DNA from: an uncultured Myxococcales bacterium
GTDB lineage: Bacteria > Myxococcota_A > UBA9042
Length of the DNA: 64,000 nt
Direction: 5' to 3'
Assembly (NCBI GenBank): GCA_903842345.1
Contig: CAIMLR010000036.1
Location: 62,001 to 126,000 of the forward strand
The translations under genes were made by a program, and so were the position numbers. Every line of letters begins with the position of its first letter. Position 1 is the stretch's first letter. Of this stretch, positions 55,878 through 63,861 are shown piece by piece. The notes beneath the pieces were generated by a model. The model worked only from the letters and a program-made list of their open reading frames with translations. It was not told the origin of the DNA and did not search any database.

Positions 55878-56834
55878 CTAGGAGGCGAACAGCTCCGTGG
55901 AGAAATAGCGCTCCATGCGGTCGGCAAACACCGTCACGACCTGCGCATCCGGCCCCAGCTCGCGGGCGATTTGCTCCGCCGCGCAGAAGTTGAGGCCGGT
56001 CGACGGCCCCACCGGAAAGCCCTTGCGGATGAGCGCCTTGGTCGTCCGCAGCGCGTCCTCCTCGTCGACGTCCAGCTCGCGCAGGCCCGGCAGCGCCGCG
56101 TGCGTATAGAGCTTGGAGATGCCATCGACGACGCCCGGCACGCGGGTAGAAAAACTGCAGCACTCGATTTCCGCGTGCGGACCCTCGCCACCGACCCGGA
56201 CGGGACGCGCGGCCACGGGAATGGTCGGACAGCCCGCCTGACTGAATGCGCTGTACAGGCCAACGATCGTCCCGCCGGTGCCAACGCCGCTCACGACCGC
56301 GTGGACCATGCCGCGCGGAATCTGCGACAGGATCTCCTGTCCGGTCCACAGCCGGTGCGCCTCAGCGTTGTCGGGATTCTCAAACTGCCGCGTGTGAAGC
56401 GCGCCGTGCTGTGTGGCGTAGCGCTCCGCCGTGTCGATCGCGCCGCGAATCCCCGCTTCCCGCGGCACCAGGATGATCTCGGCGCCATACGCCCGGATCA
56501 TCAGGATCCGTTCATGGCTCACGCCTTCCGGCATGACGGCCACAAATTTCAGGCCCATCTGCGCGCACGTCAGCGCCAGCGCGATGCTCGTCGATCCCGA
56601 GGACGCCTCCACGACCGTGCCGCCTTCTCGCAAGTGCCCCATGCGCCAGGCTTTCTCCAGCATGTAGCGGGCAATGCGATCCTTGGTCGAACCGGACGGA
56701 TTGAGGAACTCCAGCTTGCACCAGATCATCGGCGCGTCGTCGCGCAACTGCACGGGCACCAACGGCGTTGGCCCGCACAGGTTGAGAAAGCGCCCCAGTT
56801 GCGGGAGCGGACGATACACGTTGACGTTGGCCAT
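55878..56834 (-). CDS. PLP-dependent enzyme of the cysteine synthase / cystathionine beta-synthase family
   Basis: Fold-type II PLP enzyme of 318 residues. The PLP lysine is Lys51 in LEFLNPSGSTKDRIARYM; the glycine-rich phosphate loop is SGVGTGGTIVGL. The substrate-carboxylate loop reads EASSGSTSIALA at 77-88, where O-acetylserine sulfhydrylases have TSGNTGIALA, so the substrate may differ (for instance a cysteine desulfhydrase or another beta-replacement). The middle (PDNAEAHRLWTGQEILSQI) resembles the family's usual NPANP-x-H region with changes. Single gene; no CBS regulatory domain. Confidence 0.82.
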   Translation of the reverse strand: MANVNVYRPLPQLGRFLNLCGPTPLVPVQLRDDAPMIWCKLEFLNPSGSTKDRIARYMLEKAWRMGHLREGGTVVEASSGSTSIALALTCAQMGLKFVAVMPEGVSHERILMIRAYGAEIILVPREAGIRGAIDTAERYATQHGALHTRQFENPDNAEAHRLWTGQEILSQIPRGMVHAVVSGVGTGGTIVGLYSAFSQAGCPTIPVAARPVRVGGEGPHAEIECCSFSTRVPGVVDGISKLYTHAALPGLRELDVDEEDALRTTKALIRKGFPVGPSTGLNFCAAEQIARELGPDAQVVTVFADRMERYFSTELFAS

Positions 56835-56889
56835 CAGTCACCCCGGGCGGAGGCTAGACACTGCGCGGCGGAAGGGCAAGCCGCGGCCA

Positions 56890-56903
56890 TTGACCTGCAT
56901 CAA
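56890..56903. promoter_or_regulatory. FNR/CRP-type box upstream of DUF465 copy 2
   Basis: TTGAC-CTGC-ATCAA matches the FNR/ANR/DNR half-site pattern TTGAY-N4-RTCAA exactly. It lies 102 bases before the ATG at 57005 and 56 bases before the divergent PLP-enzyme start. The site could activate the DUF465 gene under low oxygen or nitric oxide. No FNR-like regulator is encoded in the window. Confidence 0.5.
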
Positions 56904-57004
56904 GGACGCGCGTGATCCCGGTGAATGCGCGCGCCGATCAACCGGTCCAGCATGGGTTCTTGGCCGATGCGTTCGCCCAGCGGACGCCAGAAGGGGGAAG
57001 CGCC

Positions 57005-57253
57005 ATGACCATTGAACAACATGATTTGTATCGTGAATTTCCAGAATATCGCGCGGTCATCGCGGCCCTGCGCGCCGCCGATCCAGCTTTCGCCGCGCGG
57101 ATGGCGATGTACGACGAGCTGGACGCGGAGATTCACCTCCACGAGAACAACGTCGCGCCGGTTGCCGACGAGTATCTGGAAGCCAAGAAAATCCGCCGCG
57201 TGCAGCTGAAGGACGAGCTGTACGCAGCGCTCCGGACGTCCGGGTTGAACTGA
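57005..57253 (+). CDS. DUF465 (YdcH-like) small helical protein, copy 2
   Basis: Protein of 82 residues, starting at 57005 behind AAGGGGGA. The DUF465 pattern is clearer than in copy 1: LYREFPEYRAVIAALRAADPAFAARM, YDELDAEIHLHE, a short loop with DEYLEAKKIRRVQLKDELYAAL. The fold is a two-helix hairpin; function is not established. Together with the FNR-like box upstream it suggests expression under low oxygen. Copy 1 at 4429 has no comparable box, so the paralogues may be deployed under different conditions. Confidence 0.85.
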   Translation: MTIEQHDLYREFPEYRAVIAALRAADPAFAARMAMYDELDAEIHLHENNVAPVADEYLEAKKIRRVQLKDELYAALRTSGLN

Positions 57254-57313
57254 TTTTGCCCGCAGCGCCGGTCTCCGCTATGGTGGCGGTCGCGACGAGC
57301 GGGAGCGGCGAAC

Positions 57314-58489
57314 ATGACGATCAAGATGTGGAATGCGTCAGCACGCGTGCTGGCTTGTGTGGTGCTGTCAGCGTGCGGCAATGCAGCGACGTCAGCGACG
57401 GCGACCGATGATGCAGCAGCGGCGGCAGATGCGAGCGACGCGGCACTGGACGATGCAGCGCCGAGCGTGCGCGAGGATCTGACGTGGCCGCCGGACAAGC
57501 CTGGGCCGTTTCAGGTCGGCTATCGGACGTTTCCGCTGACCTACGTGCCCGCGCCCGACGGCGTGACGCGCACGATTCAGGTCAACGTGTGGTATCCGAC
57601 CCACGATGCGACAGGGACGCCGTCGGTTTACTTTGACGCCTATCCGGTGGCGCATGACGACGTCTTCAAGGACGCTTCACTCGCCCATCCCGTGGATGCT
57701 GCCGGCTATCCGGTGCACTTGTTCACGCACGGCCATCTCGGCTTTGGCGGCTCCGCGCCGTACATGGTGAAGCATTTTGCGACGCACGGTTGGATCGTGA
57801 TCGCGCCGGATCACACGGGCAACACGCTGGTCAACAACGCCGATCCCAAGCCGCCGGCGATCTACTGGTGGCGCGAGACCGACGACGAAGCGTGCCTGGA
57901 TTGGCTGGAGAAACTGCCGCCTTCTGACCCGCTGTACGGCAAGGTGCGAACGGACAAGGTCTTCCTCTCGGGCCACAGCTTTGGCAGCACGGATGTCTGG
58001 GCGCTGGCCGGCGTGCCGTATGACGCCAAGATGATCGCGGCGAACTGCGCGGCTGGGAAGACCAACATCGATTGCGCGCAGGTCGCACAGGCCAAATACA
58101 AAGCCGGTTTCGCCGACAAGCGGATCGCAGGCGCGGCGCAGTTGGCCGGCGGCGTCGATGACGGCGTGTTTGCCCCGGAAGCGCCGACCGCGGTGACGAT
58201 TCCGATGCTGATCATGACCGGCACGGACGATCAGGGCCATCCGTCGGCGCCGCTTTGGGATCCGTTGCCGCATGGCTGGTGGGTGGAAATCACCGGTGGC
58301 TGCCACCAGACGTTTGGCCTGGGCGACTGCAATCCGCCGATGACCGCTGAAGTGGGCCCGCCGATCGTCTGGACCTACACGCTGGCGCTCGCGCGGCGGG
58401 CGGTGCTGGGCGACACGGGGGATCAGGTCAAGGGCCTCCTGGACGGCACGACGCAGGTGTCGCCGCTGGCCGCGCTCAAGACAAAATAG
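57314..58489 (+). CDS. Lipoprotein alpha/beta hydrolase (PAF-acetylhydrolase/chlorophyllase-like)
   Basis: Lipoprotein of 391 residues; lipobox VVLSAC, then an Ala/Asp linker of about 35 residues. The hydrolase core has an oxyanion-type region VHLFTHGHLGFGGSAPYM, APDHTGNTL, the nucleophile elbow GHSFGS (Ser in GxSxG), and later MLIMTGTDDQGHP (Asp) and GGCHQTF (His), giving a plausible catalytic triad. These features match the platelet-activating-factor acetylhydrolase / chlorophyllase type of serine esterase. Substrate unknown, probably a short-chain ester outside the cell. It follows the DUF465 gene by 60 bases. Confidence 0.8.
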   Translation: MTIKMWNASARVLACVVLSACGNAATSATATDDAAAAADASDAALDDAAPSVREDLTWPPDKPGPFQVGYRTFPLTYVPAPDGVTRTIQVNVWYPTHDATGTPSVYFDAYPVAHDDVFKDASLAHPVDAAGYPVHLFTHGHLGFGGSAPYMVKHFATHGWIVIAPDHTGNTLVNNADPKPPAIYWWRETDDEACLDWLEKLPPSDPLYGKVRTDKVFLSGHSFGSTDVWALAGVPYDAKMIAANCAAGKTNIDCAQVAQAKYKAGFADKRIAGAAQLAGGVDDGVFAPEAPTAVTIPMLIMTGTDDQGHPSAPLWDPLPHGWWVEITGGCHQTFGLGDCNPPMTAEVGPPIVWTYTLALARRAVLGDTGDQVKGLLDGTTQVSPLAALKTK

Positions 58490-58495
58490 CCGCCG

Positions 58496-59437
58496 TCACG
58501 CCTTCTGGAGCTGCGCCGTCAGCCGCGGCAGGATGCCCGACAGCCCGCGGTGGCTCACGCTGAGCACGAGATCGCCGCTCTGGCGGTAGTGGATCGTCGT
58601 GTCGTGGTCGACTTCACTGCCGCCCCAAATCACGATCAGCCCGCGCGCCGCCTGAGCCCGCTTGCCCTCGCCGGGCCGCTTCTTGCCCACAGCGTCGAGC
58701 GCAAAGCCCGGATTCAGTTCGCGGTGCAGCGCGCGCAGCGTCTCGCGGTAAGCCGGCGATCCGCCGATGAAGGTCACGCTGGGCAGCCGCGCCACGCCCA
58801 TCCCTTGGGCAAACGCGCGATAGGCCGCGCGCAGATCGGACCCGCCGCACAGCTCACAGCGTTCGACCGGCACCGCGAGCAGCAGCGCCTCGCCCGCGGG
58901 CTCGCACGTCGGCGCGCCGCAGACCAGCGCCAGCCGATCATTGAGCAGCTGCGCCAAGGGCTGCGGCTCCACCGCCATCACGGCCGCCAGCAGCGCCTGC
59001 GGTTGCGCCGCGGCCAACAGGCCAAGCGCTTGGAGCACTTCCGGCTTGGTCAGGCCACGATCCGTCCACAGCGCCGACTTGTCCGCCGCGGCGAGCCGCA
59101 TTTCCAGCTCGCGCACGCGATCGCGGGCGTCCTCCGCGCGCTTGTCCGCCAGCCGCCGCTCGCGATCCAAGCGATCCTGCGTCGTCCGGGCCACTTCCAG
59201 CGCCGCGCGGGCCTGCGCCACTTCCGCCTCGATGCGTTGCAGCGCGGCTTTTTGCCCGGCAACCTCCGTCCGGAGCGCGACAAGCTGCGGGTCTTCCGGC
59301 GGCGGTGCCGGCGGCAGCGCCTTGGCCGCCAGCGGTTTGGCCGCTACCGGCTTGGCGACAAAGCCAGTTTCCTTGCGCTTTTCCTGCTGGAACGCACCCA
59401 GGAAGTCGTCCTCACGCATTTCATCGAGCTTTTTCAT
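58496..59437 (-). CDS. Coiled-coil protein with CxxC and DUF2325-like C-terminal domain
   Basis: Protein of 313 residues. The ATG at 59437 (MKKLDEMRED) is chosen because GGAG lies 6 bases upstream; an ATG two codons earlier overlaps that site. After an Ala/Pro/Lys-rich start, residues 50-125 are a coiled coil (VAGQKAALQRIEAEVAQARAAL). A CxxC (RCELCGGSD) follows a helical part. The last 110 residues (LPSVTFIGGSPAYRETLRAL, GLIVIWGGSEVDHDTTIHY, GDLVLSVSHRGLSGILP) resemble DUF2325-type alpha/beta domains. Function unknown. Confidence 0.6.
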   Translation of the reverse strand: MKKLDEMREDDFLGAFQQEKRKETGFVAKPVAAKPLAAKALPPAPPPEDPQLVALRTEVAGQKAALQRIEAEVAQARAALEVARTTQDRLDRERRLADKRAEDARDRVRELEMRLAAADKSALWTDRGLTKPEVLQALGLLAAAQPQALLAAVMAVEPQPLAQLLNDRLALVCGAPTCEPAGEALLLAVPVERCELCGGSDLRAAYRAFAQGMGVARLPSVTFIGGSPAYRETLRALHRELNPGFALDAVGKKRPGEGKRAQAARGLIVIWGGSEVDHDTTIHYRQSGDLVLSVSHRGLSGILPRLTAQLQKA

Positions 59438-59542
59438 CCGCATCTCCTGCCCTGCACACTACGGGCGGGCGCAGCGGGGGGCAAGCCCGCTCTCGCGCAG
59501 ACTGGGCTTCACGAATGCGCGCCCGCACCGTACACTCGCCGC

Positions 59543-60952
59543 ATGAAGCTGACGGCCTCCGTACACGGCGATTCCTTTACCTTCAAGAGCCTCAAGGACG
59601 CGCTGAACAAGGCGTCTGAGCTGAAGTCCGGCGATCGCGCAGCGGGCTTGGCGGCGCACAATGCCCGGGAACGCGTGGCGGCAAAGCGCGTGATCGCCGA
59701 CATGCCGCTGCAGAAATTCTACGAATTTCCATCTGTTGCCTATGAACTGGACGAAGTGACGCGCGTCATCATCGATGACCTGGATGCGCGCGCTTACCAG
59801 AAAATCAGCGGCTGGACGGTCGCGCAACTGCGCGAGTGGATCCTCGATCGCAAGACAACGGCGGATGAGATTCGGGCGATTTCCATGGGCCTGACGCCGG
59901 AAATGATCAGCGCGACCGCCAAGCTGATGTCGACGATGGACCTCGTGGTCGCCGGCAAGAAGATTACGCAGGTGCGGCGCTGCAACAACACGATCGGCCT
60001 GCCGGGGCGGATCTCGTCACGGCTGCAGCCCAATCACCCCGTCGACGACGTGCCGGGCATTCTCGCGGCGATCAAGGAAGGCCTGAGCTACGGCAACGGC
60101 GATGCCGTGATTGGCATCAATCCGTCGACGGAAAGCGTGGAGAATACTGCGGCGATCCTGCACGCGGTCAAAGACCTGATGCGGCAACTGCGCATCCCGA
60201 CGCAAGTGTGCGTGCTCGCGCATGTGACCGTGCAGATGGAGGCGATCCGCCGCTACAAGGCGCCCGTCGACCTGTGCTTCCAGTCCATCGCGGGTTCAGA
60301 GAAGGCCAACCGCAACTTTGGCGTCAGTTTGTCCCTGCTCGACGAAGCGTATGACCTGACCAAGCGCGAAGGCACGGCAGAAGGGCCGCACGTCATGTAT
60401 TTTGAGACGGGCCAAGGCACCGCGCTGTCAGCCAACGCCCACCACGGCACCGATCAGACGACGATGGAGGCGCGCGCGTATGGCTTGGCCCGCCGCTATA
60501 CACCGTTCCTCGTGAACACGGTTGTTGGCTTCATCGGCCCGGAATACCTGCAGAACGGCAAGCAAATCACCCGCGCCGGGCTGGAAGATCACTTCATGGG
60601 CAAGCTCGCGGGCATCTCCATGGGCTGCGATGCGTGCTACACGAACCACGCAGACGCGGACCAGGACGATCAGGAAAACCTGGAGATGCTGCTGGCGAGC
60701 GCGGGCGTGAACTACCTGATGGGCATTCCGCTGGGCGACGACGTGATGCTCAACTACAACACGACGAGCTTCCACGACAACGCCCAGGTCCGCGAACTGT
60801 ACAGCCTGCGACCCGCGCCGGAGTTTGAAGCGTGGCTGGAGAAAGTCGGGCTGTGGCGCGCCGGCAAACTGACCGAGCGCGCGGGCGATGCGACGGTCTT
60901 TGAGAGTCCGTGGAGCCTGCGTGCGGAACGGAAATACACGTCGACGCCGTAG
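59543..60952 (+). CDS. eutB: Ethanolamine ammonia-lyase large subunit
   Basis: EutB of 469 residues, the full family length; start at 59543 (MKLTASVHGDSFTF). Diagnostic blocks are IGLPGRISSRLQPNHPVDDV, SYGNGDAVIGINPSTESVENT, VCVLAHVTVQMEAIRRYKAPVDLCFQSIAGSEKAN, YFETGQGTALSANAHHGTDQ and KLAGISMGCDACYTNHADAD. It supplies the substrate/B12 active site for converting ethanolamine to acetaldehyde and ammonia. The small subunit EutC, normally the next gene and needed to hold adenosylcobalamin, is absent: only 131 non-coding bases follow. No other eut gene is visible. Confidence 0.93.
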   Translation: MKLTASVHGDSFTFKSLKDALNKASELKSGDRAAGLAAHNARERVAAKRVIADMPLQKFYEFPSVAYELDEVTRVIIDDLDARAYQKISGWTVAQLREWILDRKTTADEIRAISMGLTPEMISATAKLMSTMDLVVAGKKITQVRRCNNTIGLPGRISSRLQPNHPVDDVPGILAAIKEGLSYGNGDAVIGINPSTESVENTAAILHAVKDLMRQLRIPTQVCVLAHVTVQMEAIRRYKAPVDLCFQSIAGSEKANRNFGVSLSLLDEAYDLTKREGTAEGPHVMYFETGQGTALSANAHHGTDQTTMEARAYGLARRYTPFLVNTVVGFIGPEYLQNGKQITRAGLEDHFMGKLAGISMGCDACYTNHADADQDDQENLEMLLASAGVNYLMGIPLGDDVMLNYNTTSFHDNAQVRELYSLRPAPEFEAWLEKVGLWRAGKLTERAGDATVFESPWSLRAERKYTSTP

Positions 60953-61083
60953 CGCCGTCAGGCGCCGCGCAGCAAGAACCCGTCGTGTGGGACGCTTGTC
61001 GCTGGGTCGCCAACTGCGCCCGCTGCGCGGTACGCCCGGTGACACACAGCTGGGACTTGATCGATTTGGTCTTGCACGCGCCC

Positions 61084-61947
61084 TTACGCCATCGGAATGC
61101 GCCAATTGCGCTTGCTGATCGTTGAATCGATGACGCACAGACCCAGCGTTCGCGTCTCGATGCTGATCGCCACGCGCGAATCCGCCTGGATCTTCTGCCA
61201 CGCCCGCTTCATGCCGTCGGACCAATCGACATCGTCAAATACCAGCAGCGCGCGCGGCGCGAGGTGCGGCAGGAGCTGCTCAAAGTAGTCCAGCGTCGCC
61301 TGCTCATCGTGATGGCCATCGATGAACGCGTAATCCACCGGCGCGGCCTCCGCGATCACGCCGTCCAGCGTGTCCTGAAAGCGCCCTGGCACGACGGTCA
61401 CGTTGTCCAGCGCGAGCTCAGCAAAGTGTCCCCGCGCCACCGCCGCCAGCTCCGAGGCGCCTTCCAGCGTCCACAGCCGGCCGCGTTCGTTGAGCTTTTG
61501 CGCCGCGGCTTGATAGCTGGCCGAGATGCCCACGCAGCAGCCGAGTTCAATGATCGTCTCCGGCTGGAACTTGCGCACGAGGTGAAACAGCACGGACGTC
61601 CACAGATACGGCTTTGACGCGTGGCTGAACGCACCGAGCGTCTTCTCAATGAACCGGCCGCGGTACATCTCCTCCGCGCTCAGATTGGCGGTCGGCGAAC
61701 CCGCGCCAAAGTCCTCCATGCGAATCATGTGCTTGGACGCATCAGCGCGCTTGCGCAGCGCCTCGATGCTGTCGACCCACGCCCGCTCGCGGGTCGTCAG
61801 GCGGTCGCCCAGCGCAGCGTCCAACGCTTCGGCCAGCAGCCGGGACGGTTCGTCGCCGATCATGCGCAACTTGTCGATTTCCCGGTGACTCGTCAGCAGC
61901 CACGGCAGGGTGTGCGGCGTCAGGACCGCCTTGCGAATGAGGGACAT
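61084..61947 (-). CDS. Class I SAM-dependent methyltransferase
   Basis: Protein of 287 residues. An N-terminal helical part (about 1-110, HREIDKLRMIGDEPSRLL) precedes a Rossmann methyltransferase domain: ETIIELGCCVGISASYQAAA (SAM motif I), LWTLEGASELAAVARGHF, NVTVVPGRFQDTL, VDYAFIDGHHDEQATLDYFEQLLPHL and LLVFDDVDWSDGMKRAW. The last two resemble the Methyltransf_24 / O-methyltransferase group. Substrate unknown, possibly a sugar or lipid. It lies 25 bases after the stop of... the M74 endopeptidase gene start side is upstream: both run leftward and are probably co-transcribed. Confidence 0.83.
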   Translation of the reverse strand: MSLIRKAVLTPHTLPWLLTSHREIDKLRMIGDEPSRLLAEALDAALGDRLTTRERAWVDSIEALRKRADASKHMIRMEDFGAGSPTANLSAEEMYRGRFIEKTLGAFSHASKPYLWTSVLFHLVRKFQPETIIELGCCVGISASYQAAAQKLNERGRLWTLEGASELAAVARGHFAELALDNVTVVPGRFQDTLDGVIAEAAPVDYAFIDGHHDEQATLDYFEQLLPHLAPRALLVFDDVDWSDGMKRAWQKIQADSRVAISIETRTLGLCVIDSTISKRNWRIPMA

Positions 61948-61972
61948 GGGAACTCCGGTGGCAAGTGGATCG

Positions 61973-63571
61973 TCAGCGACTGGGATACGCCAAAGCGCGC
62001 GACGAGGCGGCAGTCGACGAAGGCGGCGGCGCAGTAACCGGGACGAGCGGCGCCACGCACACCGCTTGGGCGCGGATCCAGGAGTCGCCCGGCATGCTCA
62101 CGCCAACGGCGTCTTCCATCGGCAGAACCGGCGTGAACAGGTCCACAAGCGCCGCGCCTTCGCGCTCCGCCGGCGCTGAGGCCAGCCGGACGTGATGGTG
62201 CGCGTCGTGCCCCTGCGAGACGGCGATGATGTCCTGCCACAGCAGCGTCGCCTTGGCTTCCGCGGGCAGGTGCTTGGCAAACAGCGTGCGCACCTTGCCG
62301 TCGATGAAGATGCGCTCCAGCGGCGTGCCCGCCGCGCGCGAGGTCTCGTCCAGCAGCTGCCACCAGCGCCAGGTGCCCATCACATCGATGCGGTTCAGCC
62401 GCACGCGCAGGTGGTCCGTGTTGTCGGCCGTCACATAGCTGATATCGGCATCGCGACCGCCCGCGTGGGTCATGTGGCCGGCCTCACTGAGCATCAGCCA
62501 ACGCTGCCAGCCGCCTTCCGTGGGCCGCCAACGCACTTCGCCGTTGCCGTTTCCGGGCTTGCGATCGTGCCAGCGCGACAGGCGGATTTCGATGGCGCTC
62601 TGCGGATCCAGCGTCGCCCCGGGAAGCGCGCGCGCCAGCACGGTGATCTGCAAGCCAGCGCGCTGGTCGACCTTGTGGACCATCCAGACTTGGCGCTGCC
62701 CCGCGGCCGGGTCAAAATCGTTGACCTGTTCGCTCTGAATCGTCTGACCGCTCGCCCACAGCTTCTGCACCGCGCGGGTCATGCCCGCCACGAGGCGCTT
62801 CTGCTGGCGCGGCTTCGGCAGGTCCGGCAAGAGCGCGTAGCGACGCGTGGCGACGCGCAGCACGGTACGGCCTTCGCCGTCCTCCGACAGCCCCCGGGCG
62901 AGGATGCGATGCTCGACGAGGACCGGCTGGCTCTGGCTGTGAAAGCGCTCGTGCTCCAGCGGAAAGTCAGCCGCCGTGTGCATTTCCGCCGCGCCGGCCT
63001 GACCGACGAGAAACTGCACTTCCGCGAGCAGGCGCTGCGTCTCGGACGGACCATCGCCGTCCAGGCTCGCCGCGTTCAGACCGGCCACGCGACCCGCGGT
63101 CGCCCGCGCCTCAGCGGATTGGCCGTCTTCCACCATGCGCACCAGTGTGCCGTAGGACAGCTGCCCGCAGCCCGGCTGCGTCGCGTCGGCGACCGTCACC
63201 CAATTGGTCGGCCGTTCGGCGCGAAACGCCTCGTGCGCGCGCAGGACCACGCGCGCCAGCGCCGGGCGCATCCAACTGCGGCCGCGAAACTGGTCGCGAT
63301 AGCCAAAGCCACCGGTGCGCACAGCCGTCAGGCCGCGAAAGTCGATCAGACCGCGGCAAGCCATCTGCTCCAAGCCCGCTTCCGCGACTTCATGCAGCTG
63401 TTCCTTGGCGTCGCCGAGGCCGCGCACCCGCGCCAGGGTGTACTCGATGGCGTCAGGCTCCACCCATTGCAGCGGCGCAATCGCCGCCAACGCGCGCGGA
63501 TCGGCCGCCAACGCCGTGGACACGGGCAGGCTCAGGAGCGCGGCAGCAACGGTCAGGATGAGCTTCTTCAC
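61973..63571 (-). CDS. M74-type (MepA-like) murein endopeptidase with long N-terminal extension
   Basis: Secreted protein of 532 residues. The GTG at 63571 opens a clear signal peptide (VKKLILTVAAALLSLPVSTALAA). The first 280 residues are not recognisable beyond a GCGQLSYGTLVRM block. The catalytic part shows HMTHAGGRDADISYV, i.e. His366-x2-His369-x6-Asp376, the zinc ligands of MepA, and GHDAHHHVRL with the second histidine pair. MepA cleaves D-Ala-meso-DAP cross-links independently of penicillin; E. coli MepA is about 275 residues. Predicted active. The methyltransferase gene follows 25 bases downstream. Confidence 0.85.
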   Translation of the reverse strand: MKKLILTVAAALLSLPVSTALAADPRALAAIAPLQWVEPDAIEYTLARVRGLGDAKEQLHEVAEAGLEQMACRGLIDFRGLTAVRTGGFGYRDQFRGRSWMRPALARVVLRAHEAFRAERPTNWVTVADATQPGCGQLSYGTLVRMVEDGQSAEARATAGRVAGLNAASLDGDGPSETQRLLAEVQFLVGQAGAAEMHTAADFPLEHERFHSQSQPVLVEHRILARGLSEDGEGRTVLRVATRRYALLPDLPKPRQQKRLVAGMTRAVQKLWASGQTIQSEQVNDFDPAAGQRQVWMVHKVDQRAGLQITVLARALPGATLDPQSAIEIRLSRWHDRKPGNGNGEVRWRPTEGGWQRWLMLSEAGHMTHAGGRDADISYVTADNTDHLRVRLNRIDVMGTWRWWQLLDETSRAAGTPLERIFIDGKVRTLFAKHLPAEAKATLLWQDIIAVSQGHDAHHHVRLASAPAEREGAALVDLFTPVLPMEDAVGVSMPGDSWIRAQAVCVAPLVPVTAPPPSSTAASSRALAYPSR

Positions 63572-63861
63572 ACGGCGAAGATGCACCCGACCGATAACTT
63601 GCGCCAGTTTTGTCAACTTTGGTTGCAACAACTTGAAATCCCGACTCTTTTCCAAATGCAAACGGTCAACTGCCAGCTTGATGAACGCAACCCTAAGCCA
63701 GTACCTTTTGGCAGGCCGCGCGTCAAGCGTCGGGAGCAGGTGCCCAACGCGCCGCGGTGTGGCAGAATCGCACGGTTCCTGCTGGAGCTCAGCCGCGCAC
63801 CGGACGACTCCCGGAGCAAAGCGCGAACGTGCGGGCCTTTTGGCGCCGGATACGAGGCAAA

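Noticed and set aside
60888-61125. Short frames after eutB considered as a eutC remnant
   Set aside because: Translations show no EutC signature such as the LRxFTxARIALGRAG region, and 131 bases are too few for the gene or a recognisable relic.
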